The notes under the pieces were generated by a model. That model had not been told where the DNA came from, did not search any database, and saw nothing but the letters and a program-made list of their open reading frames with translations. Shown here one piece after another: positions 35,996 through 44,725 of a stretch of 64,000 nucleotides of DNA. Each line of letters begins with the position of its first letter. The first letter of the stretch is position 1. The translations under genes and the position numbers were made by a program. Source of the DNA: Nocardiopsis_C rhodophaea (GTDB lineage: Bacteria > Actinomycetota > Actinomycetes > Streptosporangiales > Streptosporangiaceae); the NCBI RefSeq assembly GCF_039530945.1, contig NZ_BAAAPC010000007.1, forward strand, positions 62,001 to 126,000, given 5' to 3'.

Positions 35996-36844
35996 GTGCG
36001 ATCCCGTATCCCCGCTCTGGTCGCCGCTGGCGGCCTCGCCCTTGTCACCTCCGCATGCGGCGGCGGTGCCGCCGAGGACACCCCCGAGAAGACGCACGAG
36101 GCCGAACCGCAGCAGGAGTCCGCGGCGGACAAGAAACCCGGCGACATCTTCTCGCTGTTCGGCGAGAAGACGGCCGAACTCGACAACTACCGGGTCGACG
36201 TCGAGATGACCATGGAGGACGAGGACATCGGCACCTTCCACCCGTCCTTCTCGTACCAGGTCATGGACGATCCGGAGGCGACACGCATGGAGGTCGACCT
36301 CGGCGAGGAGTTCGCCGCCGCCATGGTGGAGGCCATGGGCGGGCAGGAGCCCCCGGGCGGCCTCGACGCCCTGACCCGCACCACCCTGGTCTACGTGGGC
36401 GACGACATCTACGTGAAGAACGACCACGGGCTCCACGGGGACGCCCCCTGGGTGCGCTCGACCACCGAGTCCCGGGAGGACATGCCGGACTTCGAAATCG
36501 ACGACTTCGTCGAGCTCACCGAGGCCCTGGCCGGTGTCGAGGACGTGAAGGACTCCGGGACCGAGGAGGTCAACGGACAGGAGACCACCAAGTTCACCGG
36601 CTCGCTGACCCAGGAGTCCATCGACGCCACCGAGGACGCCGACCAGCGCGAGACCCTCAAGGAGCTCTTCGACGGGGACATCGAGGGCGAACTCGTGTTC
36701 AACGTGTGGGCCGACGAGGACAGCGTCCCGCACCGCATCACCCTGAAGGACGACGAGGTCGACATGGAGATGGAGTTCTCCGAGATCGGCGAGGTCTCCT
36801 TCGACATCCCCGCCGATGACCAGATCGGTGAGATGCAGGCCTGA
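35996..36844 (+). CDS. Secreted lipoprotein, LppX/LprAFG-like
   Basis: A 282-residue protein with a lipoprotein signal: a basic n-region (VRSRIP), a hydrophobic core and lipobox TSAC. The mature part starts GGGAAEDTPEKTHEAE and continues as an acidic beta-rich domain (ELDNYRVDVEMTMEDED, ... TKFTGSLTQES), resembling LppX/LprAFG-type lipoproteins. The GTG at 35996 gives a normal signal peptide; an ATG at 35915 with an AGGTGG site would add 27 residues and is possible. Streptomyces also has lipoprotein genes between rplA and rplJ. It is transcribed against its neighbours and shares a bidirectional terminator with rplA. Confidence 0.8.
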   Translation: MRSRIPALVAAGGLALVTSACGGGAAEDTPEKTHEAEPQQESAADKKPGDIFSLFGEKTAELDNYRVDVEMTMEDEDIGTFHPSFSYQVMDDPEATRMEVDLGEEFAAAMVEAMGGQEPPGGLDALTRTTLVYVGDDIYVKNDHGLHGDAPWVRSTTESREDMPDFEIDDFVELTEALAGVEDVKDSGTEEVNGQETTKFTGSLTQESIDATEDADQRETLKELFDGDIEGELVFNVWADEDSVPHRITLKDDEVDMEMEFSEIGEVSFDIPADDQIGEMQA

Positions 36845-36948
36845 CCCGCTTCTTCCGCCCCTTCGGTGGCGCGCGAGACCGGAGGGGCGGGCGGGGCAGA
36901 CGGAGTGCGGTCCGGTCGGCACGGACATGACCGCGCCCCTCGACACAG

Positions 36949-36982
36949 CAGCGGCGGCCGGGGAAAACCCCGCCCGCCGCTG
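36949..36982. terminator. Bidirectional terminator between lipoprotein gene and rplA
   Basis: CAGCGGCGG/CCGCCGCTG (36949-36957, 36974-36982) encloses CGGGG-AAAA-CCCCG. It lies between the convergent lipoprotein and rplA genes and can serve both. Confidence 0.7.
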
Positions 36983-37007
36983 TTCGCTGTGCGTGCCCCT
37001 GACGCGA

Positions 37008-37685
37008 TCAGACCTCGAGCGGGATGCCCGGGCCCATGGTGGTGGTCAGGGTGGCCTTCTTGATGTAACGGCCCTTCGCGGCGGACGGCTTGAGGCGCTG
37101 CACCTCGTCGAGCGCCGCGTTGTAGTTCTCGACCAGCTTCTGGTCGTCGAACGAGAGCTTGCCGACGATGAAGTGCAGGTTCCCGTGGCGGTCCACGCGG
37201 AACTCGATCTTGCCGCCCTTGATGTCGGTCACGGCCTTGGCCACGTCCGGGGTGACGGTGCCGGTCTTCGGGTTCGGCATCAGGCCCCGCGGACCGAGCA
37301 CGCGGCCGAGGCGGCCGACCTTGCCCATGAGGTCCGGGGTGGCGACGACCGCGTCGAAGTCGAGGAAGCCGTTCTGGATCTCCTGGACGAGGTCGTCGTC
37401 GCCGACGTAGTCGGCGCCCGCGGCGCGCGCCGCCTCCGCCCGATCACCGGTGGCGAAGACCAGGACCCGAGCGGTCTTGCCGGTGCCGTGCGGCAGGTTG
37501 ACGGTGCCGCGGACCATCTGGTCCGCCTTGCGCGGGTCGACACCCAGGCGCAGGGCGACCTCGACGGTCGCGTCGAACTTGACGGTGCTGGTCTCCTTGG
37601 CCAGCTTCACCGCGTCGGCCGGAGCGTAGACCTTGTTGCGGTCGATCAGCTCACTGCTCTTGCGGTGGTTCTTGCTGCGCTTCAC
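37008..37685 (-). CDS. rplA: 50S ribosomal protein L1
   Basis: L1 controls E-site tRNA release. The 225-residue protein starts VKRSKNHRKSSELIDRNKVY and has KFDATVEVALRLGVDPRKAD, RVLVFATGD and GPRGLMPNPKTGTVT. The GTG at 37685 has an AGGAG site 7 bp upstream and aligns with the MKRSK start of Streptomyces. It follows rplK by 76 bp. Confidence 0.97.
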   Translation of the reverse strand: MKRSKNHRKSSELIDRNKVYAPADAVKLAKETSTVKFDATVEVALRLGVDPRKADQMVRGTVNLPHGTGKTARVLVFATGDRAEAARAAGADYVGDDDLVQEIQNGFLDFDAVVATPDLMGKVGRLGRVLGPRGLMPNPKTGTVTPDVAKAVTDIKGGKIEFRVDRHGNLHFIVGKLSFDDQKLVENYNAALDEVQRLKPSAAKGRYIKKATLTTTMGPGIPLEV

Positions 37686-37761
37686 GAAAATCTCCTGTGA
37701 GACGTGTGGTCCTGGGCCAGCGCCTGACCCTGCCACGGATGTATGAGGGACGCCGGACGGG

Positions 37762-38190
37762 CTACTTGATCACGATGCCCATGGAGCGGGCCGTGCCCGA
37801 CACGATCTTCTCGGCCTTGTCCAGGTCGTCGGTGTTGAGGTCGGGCAGCTTGGTCTGCGCGATCTCCCGGACCTGGTCCTGGCTGATGGAACCGGCCGTG
37901 GTGCGGCTCGGGTCCGTGGCGCCCTTGTCGATACCGGCGGCCTTGAGGATCAGCTTCGGAGCCGGCGGCGTCTTGGTGATGAAGGTGAAGGAGCGGTCCT
38001 CGAAGATGGTGATCTCAACGGGGATGACGCTGCCGCGCTGGGCTTCCGTCGCAGCGTTGTACTGCTTGCAGAAGTCCATGATGTTGACGCCGTGCGGACC
38101 GAGAGCGGTACCGACGGGCGGAGCCGGCGTGGCCTGGCCAGCGGGAAGCTGAACCTTGACGAGGGCCGCAACCTTTTTCTTCGGAGGCAT
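37762..38190 (-). CDS. rplK: 50S ribosomal protein L11
   Basis: GTPase-centre protein, the thiostrepton target with 23S rRNA. The 142-residue product begins MPPKKKVAALVKVQLPAGQA and has the Pro-rich N-terminal domain (PAPPVGTALGPHGVNIMDFC) and C-terminal DLNTDDLDKAEKIVSGTARS. ATG start with an AAAGGA site. Confidence 0.98.
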   Translation of the reverse strand: MPPKKKVAALVKVQLPAGQATPAPPVGTALGPHGVNIMDFCKQYNAATEAQRGSVIPVEITIFEDRSFTFITKTPPAPKLILKAAGIDKGATDPSRTTAGSISQDQVREIAQTKLPDLNTDDLDKAEKIVSGTARSMGIVIK

Positions 38191-38441
38191 TTCGGGTCCT
38201 TTGCCTAATCTGCTGTGTTTGCCTGGGCCGATCCGCGCCGCTTACGCGAAGCAGCGGGGTGCGCGGATGGTGGGCCGGGCGGTCGCACGAACCGCGCCGG
38301 ACGAACACCATCACCCGCGTGGAGTAGCGCGCCCCTGCCAGGCCCAGGGCGGAGCGCGAATAATGCCCCGCGTGAGCGGGGCACGACGGGCCCACCCCAG
38401 CAGGGCGGACCCATCAAGTCTACGCGCCATCGGACGATGGC
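38191..38441 (-). other. rplK leader and nusG-rplK gap
   Basis: A gene-free region upstream of rplK. It contains a perfect 7-bp hairpin with a GTGA loop (GCCCCGC/GCGGGGC, 38365-38382). Promoter boxes are not clear. Confidence 0.45.
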
Positions 38442-38488
38442 CGCGCCGCGGGAGGTCTCCAGCGGGCTATCGGAAGCCCCGCGGCGCG
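38442..38488 (-). terminator. nusG terminator
   Basis: An 11-bp perfect stem (CGCGCCGCGGG/CCCGCGGCGCG) with a 25-nt loop lies 11 bp beyond the nusG stop. Confidence 0.65.
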
Positions 38489-38498
38489 CGGAGACGGG

Positions 38499-39314
38499 TC
38501 AGATCTTGGAGACCTGGTTGAAGGCGAGCTCGACCGGGGTCTCGCGACCGAAGATCGACACCAGCACCTTGAGCTTCTGGGTGTCGGGGTTGATCTCGCT
38601 CACAGTCGCCGGAAGCGTGGCGAAGGGGCCCTCCATGACGGTGACCGACTCGCCGACCTCGTAGGCGACGTCCGAGCGGACCTCGGGCTTCTCCTTCTTG
38701 GTCTCCTCCGGCTCCTCCTCTGGCTCGGGCGCGAGGAGGTCGGCGACCTCCTGCAGGCTCAGCGGGGCCGGCTTGTTGGACAGGCCAACGAAGCCCGTAA
38801 CGCCCGGGGTGTTGCGGATCGCCGACCAGGATTCGTCGGTGAGCTCCATCCGGACCAGGACGTAGCCGGGCAGCACCTTCTCGGTGACCTGCTGCCGCTT
38901 GCCGCTCTTGACCTCGGTGACCTCCTGGGTGGGCACCTCGACCTGGAAGATGTAGTCCTCCATGTTGAGCGACTGGGTGCGGCTCTCGACGTTGGCCTTC
39001 ACCCGGTTCTCGTAACCGGCATAGGTGTGCACGACGTACCAGTCGCCAGGAAGCAGCCGGAGTTCCATCTTGAACTCCTCGACGGGGTCGAGCTTGGGCA
39101 GCTCGGGCGCAGCGGCCTCCCCCGCCTCACCGTCGACGGCCTCGTCACCGTCGTCGGCGGCGTCGCCCTCGATGGTGTCGGCGGCGTCGCCGGTCGCACC
39201 GGCGTCGGACGCCTCGGGCTCCACCTGCTCGGCGTGCTGACCGGTCGCTTCCTCCGACGACTGATCAGTTTCCTCAGCGGGGAGGTCGTCAGAGGTCAGT
39301 GGGGACTCGGACAC
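38499..39314 (-). CDS. nusG: Transcription termination/antitermination factor NusG
   Basis: Binds RNA polymerase and couples transcription to Rho or S10. Residues ~91-195 are the NGN domain (DWYVVHTYAGYENRVKANVE) and ~217-271 the KOW domain (VMEGPFATLPATVSEI), ending NQVSKI. The first ~85 residues are an acidic Glu/Asp/Ala-rich extension, making 271 residues against ~180 in E. coli; such extensions are typical of high-GC actinobacteria. GTG start. It follows secE by 164 bp. Confidence 0.97.
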   Translation of the reverse strand: MSESPLTSDDLPAEETDQSSEEATGQHAEQVEPEASDAGATGDAADTIEGDAADDGDEAVDGEAGEAAAPELPKLDPVEEFKMELRLLPGDWYVVHTYAGYENRVKANVESRTQSLNMEDYIFQVEVPTQEVTEVKSGKRQQVTEKVLPGYVLVRMELTDESWSAIRNTPGVTGFVGLSNKPAPLSLQEVADLLAPEPEEEPEETKKEKPEVRSDVAYEVGESVTVMEGPFATLPATVSEINPDTQKLKVLVSIFGRETPVELAFNQVSKI

Positions 39315-39478
39315 GGCTGCTCTTTCTCTCGTCGGTTAGGCGCTCGCGGATCGGCGCATCCATCGGTAGCGCCGGTGCCGGTTTCTGCCAGCTTACGGTC
39401 TCATCGGCCGGGATGGGACCAGGCCGGACACAGCGAGCGCGCCGTGCCGCGTATCAGCCCCGGATTGTGGGGCCCGGA

Positions 39479-39730
39479 TCAGGCCTCCGGGCTGCCGAAC
39501 GTGCTGTAGAGCCAGGTGACGGCTTCACCGAAACCGAAGTCGAGCAGAGAGACGTACCCGACCAGGATGAGGACGAACACGATGACGACGATCGTGTAGG
39601 TGATGAGCTCGCGGCGTGTAGGCCAGCGAACCTTGCGAAGTTCGCCGACGACCTGCTTGCTGAAGGTCAACGGACCCGTACGACGCTTGCGCTCCTTTTC
39701 GGGCTTCGCGTCGGCGTCAGTCTGTGTCAC
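39479..39730 (-). CDS. secE: Preprotein translocase subunit SecE
   Basis: Clamp subunit of the Sec channel. The 83-residue protein has a polar N-terminus, the amphipathic helix with QVVGELRKVRWPTRRELITY, and one transmembrane helix (TIVVIVFVLILVGYVSLLD). GTG start. It lies between tRNA-Trp and nusG, as usual. Confidence 0.97.
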   Translation of the reverse strand: MTQTDADAKPEKERKRRTGPLTFSKQVVGELRKVRWPTRRELITYTIVVIVFVLILVGYVSLLDFGFGEAVTWLYSTFGSPEA

Positions 39731-39845
39731 CTGAAGTCCTTAGGAGTCGTCGGTCCGTCCGGCACCATTCTCGGCGTGAATCTCCCGCTTGTGGCGGAGA
39801 TCCCGGCGCGCTCGCCCGCGAGACGCCGCCGTGAGGAGCTATTTG

Positions 39846-39918
39846 CAGGGCAGGAGGGACTCGAACCCCCAACCGCCGGTTTTGGAGACCGGTGCTCTTC
39901 CAATTGAGCCACTGCCCT
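39846..39918 (-). tRNA. tRNA-Trp (anticodon CCA)
   Basis: The minus strand folds as a 73-nt tRNA: 7-bp acceptor AGGGCAG/CTGCCCT, D arm with GGCTCAATTGG, anticodon loop CTCCAAA giving CCA, and T loop GTTCGAGTC. The discriminator is G and the CCA end is not encoded. It precedes secE in the common tRNA-Trp-secE-nusG order. Confidence 0.96.
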
Positions 39919-40145
39919 TCGGGTACCGCATTTCTCGGCTGCCTGGCCAAGATAGCCGCGTTCCCACGATAGCCGCAACAACGAGGACGGGGCACAGTGA
40001 ATCGCACGACGCGTCCCGCCTCCGTGGCGACCATCGGTTGCCAGAGTCTATGCCCATCGGCGACCCAAGACCAACCCGGCGCTCGGGGGCCGGTAGTCCC
40101 CACCTTCCGGGAAACCACCCGGCACCTCATGCAAGCATGGGATAC

Positions 40146-41354
40146 ATGACTGACCGACCTCGTATTTCCGAACGCATCGGCGGCATCTCCGAGTCGGCGA
40201 CCCTGGCCGTTGACGCCAAGGCCAAGGCCATGAAGGCGGCCGGGCGCCCCGTCATCGGATTCGGCGCCGGGGAGCCCGACTTCCCCACCCCCGACTACAT
40301 CGTGGAGGCGGCCGCCAAGGCGTGCCGCGAACCGCGGTTCCACCGCTACACCCCGGCGGGGGGCCTGCCGGAGCTCAAGGAGGCGCTGGCCGCCAAGACC
40401 CTGCGTGATTCCGGTCTCAAGGTCGACCCGGCGCAGGTCCTGGTGACCAACGGCGGCAAGCAGGCCATCTACGAGGCGTTCGCCACACTGCTCGATCCGG
40501 GCGACGAGGTCATCGTCATCGCTCCGTACTGGACGACCTACCCGGAGTCGATCAAGCTGGCCGGGGGCGTGCCGCGCTATGTGGTCACCGACGAGTCCAC
40601 CGGCTACCTGGCCACCGTCGAGCAGCTGGAGGCCGCGCGCACCGAGCGCACCAAGGTGCTGGTGTTCGTCTCCCCGTCCAACCCGACCGGCGCGGTCTAC
40701 ACGCCGGACCAGGTCCGGGAGATCGGCCAGTGGGCGGCCCACAACGGGCTGTGGGTGCTGACCGACGAGATCTACGAGCACCTCGTCTACGGCGACGCGA
40801 AGTTCAGCTCCATGCCGGTCGAGGTTCCCGAGCTGCTCGACCGCACCATCATCGTCAACGGCGTCGCCAAGACCTACGCGATGACCGGCTGGCGGGTCGG
40901 CTGGGTCATCGGCCCCAAGGACGTCGTGAAGGCCGCGAGCAACCTGCAGTCGCACGCCACCTCCAACGTCGCCAACGTCTCGCAGGCCGCCGCGCTGGCC
41001 GCCGTCTCCGGCCCGCTGGACGCGGTCGCCGAGATGCGCGCCGCGTTCGACCGGCGCCGCCGCACCATCGTCCGGATGCTCAACGAGATCCCGGGCGTGC
41101 TGTGCCCTGAGCCGCAGGGCGCGTTCTACGCCTACCCGTCGGTCAAGGGGGCGCTCGGCAAGGAGATCCGCGGTAAGCGCCCGCAGACCTCCACCGAGCT
41201 CGCCGAGCTGATCCTTGAGCAGGCCGAGGTGGCCGTCGTTCCGGGTGAAGCGTTCGGCACCCCGGGCTACCTGCGACTGTCCTACGCGCTCGGCGACAGC
41301 GACCTGGCCGAGGGCGTCGGCCGCATCCAGAAGCTGCTGAGCGAAGCGGAGTAG
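40146..41354 (+). CDS. Class I PLP aminotransferase (aspartate aminotransferase-like)
   Basis: Transfers amino groups with pyridoxal phosphate; similar to prokaryotic aspartate aminotransferases of the Ib type. The 402-residue protein has PVIGFGAGEPDFPTPDYIVE near the N-terminus, VTNGGKQAIYEAF, SPSNPTGAVYT, the PLP lysine in NGVAKTYAMTGWRVGW and GEAFGTPGYLRLSYAL. The ATG at 40146 (MTDRPRISERIGGISES) is chosen by homology; an ATG 3 codons upstream is possible. It is divergent from tRNA-Trp/secE. Exact substrate is not shown by the sequence. Confidence 0.93.
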   Translation: MTDRPRISERIGGISESATLAVDAKAKAMKAAGRPVIGFGAGEPDFPTPDYIVEAAAKACREPRFHRYTPAGGLPELKEALAAKTLRDSGLKVDPAQVLVTNGGKQAIYEAFATLLDPGDEVIVIAPYWTTYPESIKLAGGVPRYVVTDESTGYLATVEQLEAARTERTKVLVFVSPSNPTGAVYTPDQVREIGQWAAHNGLWVLTDEIYEHLVYGDAKFSSMPVEVPELLDRTIIVNGVAKTYAMTGWRVGWVIGPKDVVKAASNLQSHATSNVANVSQAAALAAVSGPLDAVAEMRAAFDRRRRTIVRMLNEIPGVLCPEPQGAFYAYPSVKGALGKEIRGKRPQTSTELAELILEQAEVAVVPGEAFGTPGYLRLSYALGDSDLAEGVGRIQKLLSEAE

Positions 41355-41519
41355 CGGCAACCGCGGCCTGCTCCTCCCCTCTTCCCGGGCCCTGGAACCC
41401 GCGGGTTCCAGGGCCCGCGTGCGTCCGCCCGCCGCCCCGGCGGTCGGTCCCGCTGGCGAGCGATCCTTTTCCTGGGGGACCTTGTGACGGCGCCGGCCGT
41501 CGTGCGGCACCCTGGTTGC

Positions 41520-42545
41520 ATGGCACGCCCGATCACCCAGCTACCCAAGGCCCACCTGCACCTCCACTTCACCGGCTCCATGCGCCATTCGACGCTGGTG
41601 GACATGGCCCCGGAGCGCGGGGTCCATCTCCCGCAGGCGCTGGTCGAGGAGTGGCCGCCGCGGCTGCGGGCGACCGATGAGCGCGGCTGGTTCCGGTTTC
41701 AGCGCCTCTACGACATCGCCCGGTCGGTGCTGCGCCGACCCGACGACATGTACCGGCTTCTGCGCGAGGCCGCCGAGGACGAGCGTGCGGCCGGTTCGGG
41801 GTGGCTGGAGATCCAGGTGGACCCCAGCGGGTACGCGGCCCGCTTCGACGGCCTCACCGCCACCCTGGAGCTGATCCTGGACGCCGCGCGCGTGGCGGAA
41901 CGGGAGACGGGCGTCGGCATCGGGATCATGGTGGCGGCCAACCGCACCAAGCACCCCCTGGACGCGAAGGCGCTCGCGCGGCTGGCCGCCCAGTACAGCG
42001 GCCGGGGTGTGGTGTCGTTCGGGCTCAACAACGACGAGCGGCGCGGCCGGGCCCTGGAGTTCGAGGGCGCGTTCCGGATCGCCCGGCGCGCCGGTCTGCT
42101 GTCCGCCCCGCACGGCGGGGAGCTGGCCGGGGCGCGCAGCGTCCGAGAGTGCCTGGACGAGCTCGCCGCCGACAGGATCGGCCACGGCGTCCGCGCGGTC
42201 GAGGACCCCTACCTTGTGGAGCGGATCGCCACCCAGGAGGTCACGTTGGAGGTCTGCCCGACCTCCAACGACGCCCTGGGGGTGTTCGAGGAGATCGAGC
42301 ACGTGCCGCTGCGGTGGCTGTTCGACGCGGGTGCCCCGATCGCGCTCGGTGCCGACGACCCCCTCCTGTTCGGCCCCCGGCTCGCCGAGCAGTACGAGAT
42401 CGCGCGCACCGTGTTCGGCTTCTCCGACCCCGAGCTGGCCGAGTTGGCGCGGATGTCCATCCGGGGCTCGGCCGCGCCCGACGCCCTGAAGAAGGAGCTG
42501 CTGGACGGCGTGGACGCCTGGCTGGCGACGCCTCCGCCCCAGTAA
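41520..42545 (+). CDS. add: Adenosine deaminase
   Basis: Converts adenosine to inosine in purine salvage. The 341-residue TIM-barrel protein has the metal motif HLHLHFTGS, the HGGE catalytic motif (SAPHGGELAGARSVREC), DRIGHGVRAVEDP and LGADDPLLF (metal aspartate). The ATG at 41520 gives MARPITQLPKAHLHLHF; a GTG at 41484 behind GGGGGA would add 12 residues. It ends at a strong bidirectional hairpin shared with the convergent transporter gene. Confidence 0.9.
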   Translation: MARPITQLPKAHLHLHFTGSMRHSTLVDMAPERGVHLPQALVEEWPPRLRATDERGWFRFQRLYDIARSVLRRPDDMYRLLREAAEDERAAGSGWLEIQVDPSGYAARFDGLTATLELILDAARVAERETGVGIGIMVAANRTKHPLDAKALARLAAQYSGRGVVSFGLNNDERRGRALEFEGAFRIARRAGLLSAPHGGELAGARSVRECLDELAADRIGHGVRAVEDPYLVERIATQEVTLEVCPTSNDALGVFEEIEHVPLRWLFDAGAPIALGADDPLLFGPRLAEQYEIARTVFGFSDPELAELARMSIRGSAAPDALKKELLDGVDAWLATPPPQ

Positions 42546-42554
42546 CCCCGTTGT

Positions 42555-42606
42555 TCTCGGCGATATCGACCGAATTTTAGCGGGAATCCCGTCGATATCG
42601 CCGAGA
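42555..42606. terminator. Bidirectional terminator, 16-bp stem
   Basis: TCTCGGCGATATCGAC (42555-42570) and its perfect complement (42591-42606) form a 16-bp stem between the convergent add and transporter genes. It is notably less GC-rich than its surroundings. Confidence 0.8.
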
Positions 42607-42623
42607 TCATCGGAGGTCGGGAG

Positions 42624-43214
42624 TCAGAGGGCGAGCGTGCGCAGCGCTTCCAGCAGCATGCCGCCTCCGGCGAGGAAGAACAGCACCGCGGCGCCCACCT
42701 GGATGGCGCGTTCGGGGAGTTTCTTGCCGAGCACCGCGCCGAGTCCGATCGCGATGGCGTCGGCGGCGACCATGCCGAGTGTGGAGCCGATCCACACGGG
42801 GAGCCAGTGGTACTGGGTGCCGACGGCGATCGTGGCGAGCATCGTCTTGTCGCCGAGTTCGGCGGCGAAGAACACCACGACGACGGTGATGAGCGCTGAG
42901 GGGATGCGCCGCGATGCCGCGCGCTCCTCGTCCTTGGGGGTGAGGTCGTCGCCGCGCAGCGTCCACAGGCCGAAGAGGATGAAGGAGGCTCCGGCGATCA
43001 GCGTGACCCAGTGGGTGGGGATGGCCAGGCCGAGCACTTCCCCGATGAGGACGCTGAGACCGTGGACCGCGACGGTCGCGACGGTGATGCCGAGCAGCAC
43101 GGTCCACGCCCGGTAGCGCGTGGCGAGGGACATCGCGACGAGCTGGGTCTTGTCCCCCATTTCCGCGATGAAAATCGCCCCGGTTCCAACCGCCAGTGCG
43201 GTGGCGAACTCCAT
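42624..43214 (-). CDS. GDT1/TMEM165 family (UPF0016) divalent cation transporter
   Basis: A 196-residue membrane protein with two copies of the family signature E-x-G-D-K-T: EMGDKTQL (residue ~18) and AELGDKTML (~117), each opening a three-helix half (about six helices). Characterised members export Mn2+ (MneA/MntX type) or exchange Ca2+. A yybP-ykoY riboswitch immediately upstream, an element known to sense Mn2+, makes manganese efflux the likely job. ATG start. Confidence 0.92.
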   Translation of the reverse strand: MEFATALAVGTGAIFIAEMGDKTQLVAMSLATRYRAWTVLLGITVATVAVHGLSVLIGEVLGLAIPTHWVTLIAGASFILFGLWTLRGDDLTPKDEERAASRRIPSALITVVVVFFAAELGDKTMLATIAVGTQYHWLPVWIGSTLGMVAADAIAIGLGAVLGKKLPERAIQVGAAVLFFLAGGGMLLEALRTLAL

Positions 43215-43289
43215 GATCGTCCCGCTTCCCTTTCCACGTCGCGCTGCGGCGCACCGGGCGGAAGCGGAAAACGGACGGCTCGCTTCGAC

Positions 43290-43306
43290 CCGGAACGCAG
43301 TTCCGG
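43290..43306 (-). terminator. Hairpin after the riboswitch aptamer
   Basis: A perfect 7-bp stem CCGGAAC-GCA-GTTCCGG follows the aptamer by 1 bp. It may be the expression platform, although the T-run (TTTT) lies a further 20 nt on. Confidence 0.45.
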
Positions 43307-43307
43307 A

Positions 43308-43408
43308 CCGAAGGTCTCGTCCGCCTGTGGAGGTGGAGGCTCATGCGACCGGGCCGATGTCGTCGGCCAGTGTGTCGATCGCATGGATTAGGGACTACTC
43401 CCCTTCGA
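43308..43408 (-). promoter_or_regulatory. yybP-ykoY manganese riboswitch
   Basis: On the minus strand the element begins CGAAGGGGAGTAG (43407-43395) and ends GAGACCTTCGG (about 43318-43308). These are the two hallmark conserved segments of the yybP-ykoY aptamer, and they close the P1 stem (CGAAGG/CCTTCGG). An internal hairpin GGCCGA/TCGGCC lies between. It is 94 nt upstream of a GDT1-family transporter, the typical partner of this riboswitch. Confidence 0.85.
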
Positions 43409-43413
43409 CGAAT

Positions 43414-43444
43414 CGGACTTTATACGCCAATAAAGGGAATTGCA
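43414..43444 (-). promoter_or_regulatory. Promoter of the riboswitch-transporter transcript
   Basis: The minus strand has TATAAA as -10 (inside GGCGTATAAAGTCC, about 43424-43417) and ATTGCA/TTGCAA 15-16 bp upstream as -35. A start near 43410 would place the riboswitch at the 5' end of the RNA. Confidence 0.5.
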
Positions 43445-43451
43445 ATTTCTG

Positions 43452-43470
43452 GGAATGGCCAATCCATTCC
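43452..43470 (-). terminator. murB terminator
   Basis: GGAATGG/CCATTCC with a 5-nt loop, 55 bp after the murB stop and directly before the transporter promoter. Confidence 0.55.
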
Positions 43471-43524
43471 TGAAGAAGGCCGAATTTCCGAGTTCGGCGC
43501 CCCGAAAACACAGGCTCCTGGCGC

Positions 43525-44598
43525 CTAAAGCCGGACTCCGATCAGCACGGGCTCGTTGACCAGCGCCACACCGAACGCCTCGGCCACCCCGCCGCGCACC
43601 TCGCGGGCCAGCCGCAGCAGGTCCTCGGTGGTGGCGCCGCCGGGGTTGGTCAGCGCGAGCGTGTGCTTGGAGGAGATCCGGGCGGGGCCCAAGCCGTAGC
43701 CCTTGTGGAAGCCGGACCGGTCGATCAGCCAGGCCGCGGAGAGCTTCATTCTGCCGTCGCCAGCGGGGTGGGCCGGCGCCGCGGTGTCCGGGCCGAGCCG
43801 CTCGGCGACGCGCTTGGTGAACTCGGTGAACGCCTGGGCGTCGAGGATGGGGTTGGTGAAGAAGGACCCGGCGCTGCGCGTGTCGGGGTCGGCGGGGTCG
43901 ATCACCATGCCCTTGCCCTTGCGGAGCGCCAGGACCGTGCTCCGCGCCTCGGCCAGCGGCACCTGGTCTCCCGCTTCGACACCCATGGTGCGGGCAACCT
44001 CGGCGTAGCGGATGGGGCGGCTCAGGTCGGAGCGGGTGAGTTCGAACACGACCTCGCACACGACGTAGCGGTCGCTGCCCTTGAAGACGCTGTCGCGATA
44101 GGTGAAGCCGCAGGCGGTGTTGTCCATCACGCGACGCTCGCCGGTGTGCCGGTCCCACACCAGCACCTCGGTGATGGTCTGGCTGACGTCCTGGCCGTAG
44201 GCGCCGACGTTCTGGATGGGGGTGGAGCCGACCCGCCCGGGGATACCGGAAAGGCACTCGATCCCGCTGAGCCCTTCGGCGACGGTCTGTTCGACGAGGG
44301 GATCCCACTCCACCCCGGCGTCGGCGCGCAGTCGCACGGTGTCGTCCCGGCTGCCCGGCTCCACCGTGACGCCCTGCGAGTCCACGTGGATCACCGTCCC
44401 GGCGAACCCGGCGTCGGCGATGACGAGGTTGCTGCCGCCGCCCAGGACGAGCAGCGGCTCACCGGCGGCGTCGGCGGCGGTCACGGCGTCCACCAGCTCG
44501 GCGGTGTCGCGGGCGGTGACGAACCGCCCGGCGGGGCCGCCGAGGCCGAGGGTGGTGTAGTCGGCCAGCCGAACGTCGGACTCGGTGTGAACGGACAC
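43525..44598 (-). CDS. murB: UDP-N-acetylenolpyruvoylglucosamine reductase
   Basis: Reduces UDP-GlcNAc-enolpyruvate to UDP-MurNAc in peptidoglycan synthesis using FAD and NADPH. The 357-residue protein has the FAD domain (TTLGLGGPAGRF, VLGGGSNLVIAD), SGIPGRVGSTPIQNVGAYGQ, YRDSVFK (catalytic serine region), SAGSFFTNPIL and the C-terminal SSKHTLALTNPGGATTEDLL. GTG start with an AGAGG site. It lies downstream of the hadB/hadA-like genes, a conserved actinobacterial order. Confidence 0.95.
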   Translation of the reverse strand: MSVHTESDVRLADYTTLGLGGPAGRFVTARDTAELVDAVTAADAAGEPLLVLGGGSNLVIADAGFAGTVIHVDSQGVTVEPGSRDDTVRLRADAGVEWDPLVEQTVAEGLSGIECLSGIPGRVGSTPIQNVGAYGQDVSQTITEVLVWDRHTGERRVMDNTACGFTYRDSVFKGSDRYVVCEVVFELTRSDLSRPIRYAEVARTMGVEAGDQVPLAEARSTVLALRKGKGMVIDPADPDTRSAGSFFTNPILDAQAFTEFTKRVAERLGPDTAAPAHPAGDGRMKLSAAWLIDRSGFHKGYGLGPARISSKHTLALTNPGGATTEDLLRLAREVRGGVAEAFGVALVNEPVLIGVRL

Positions 44599-44725
44599 GT
44601 GCTACCTCTGTGGGACGGGGAACGGTTGCGGCTCCGCGGCCGCGGCCGCGGGTGTGCGGCCGCGTGCGCCGGGAGCGGGGGCGGACGATGGCATCGGGCT
44701 CGGCCCGCGGTCGAGGAGGGCCGCC

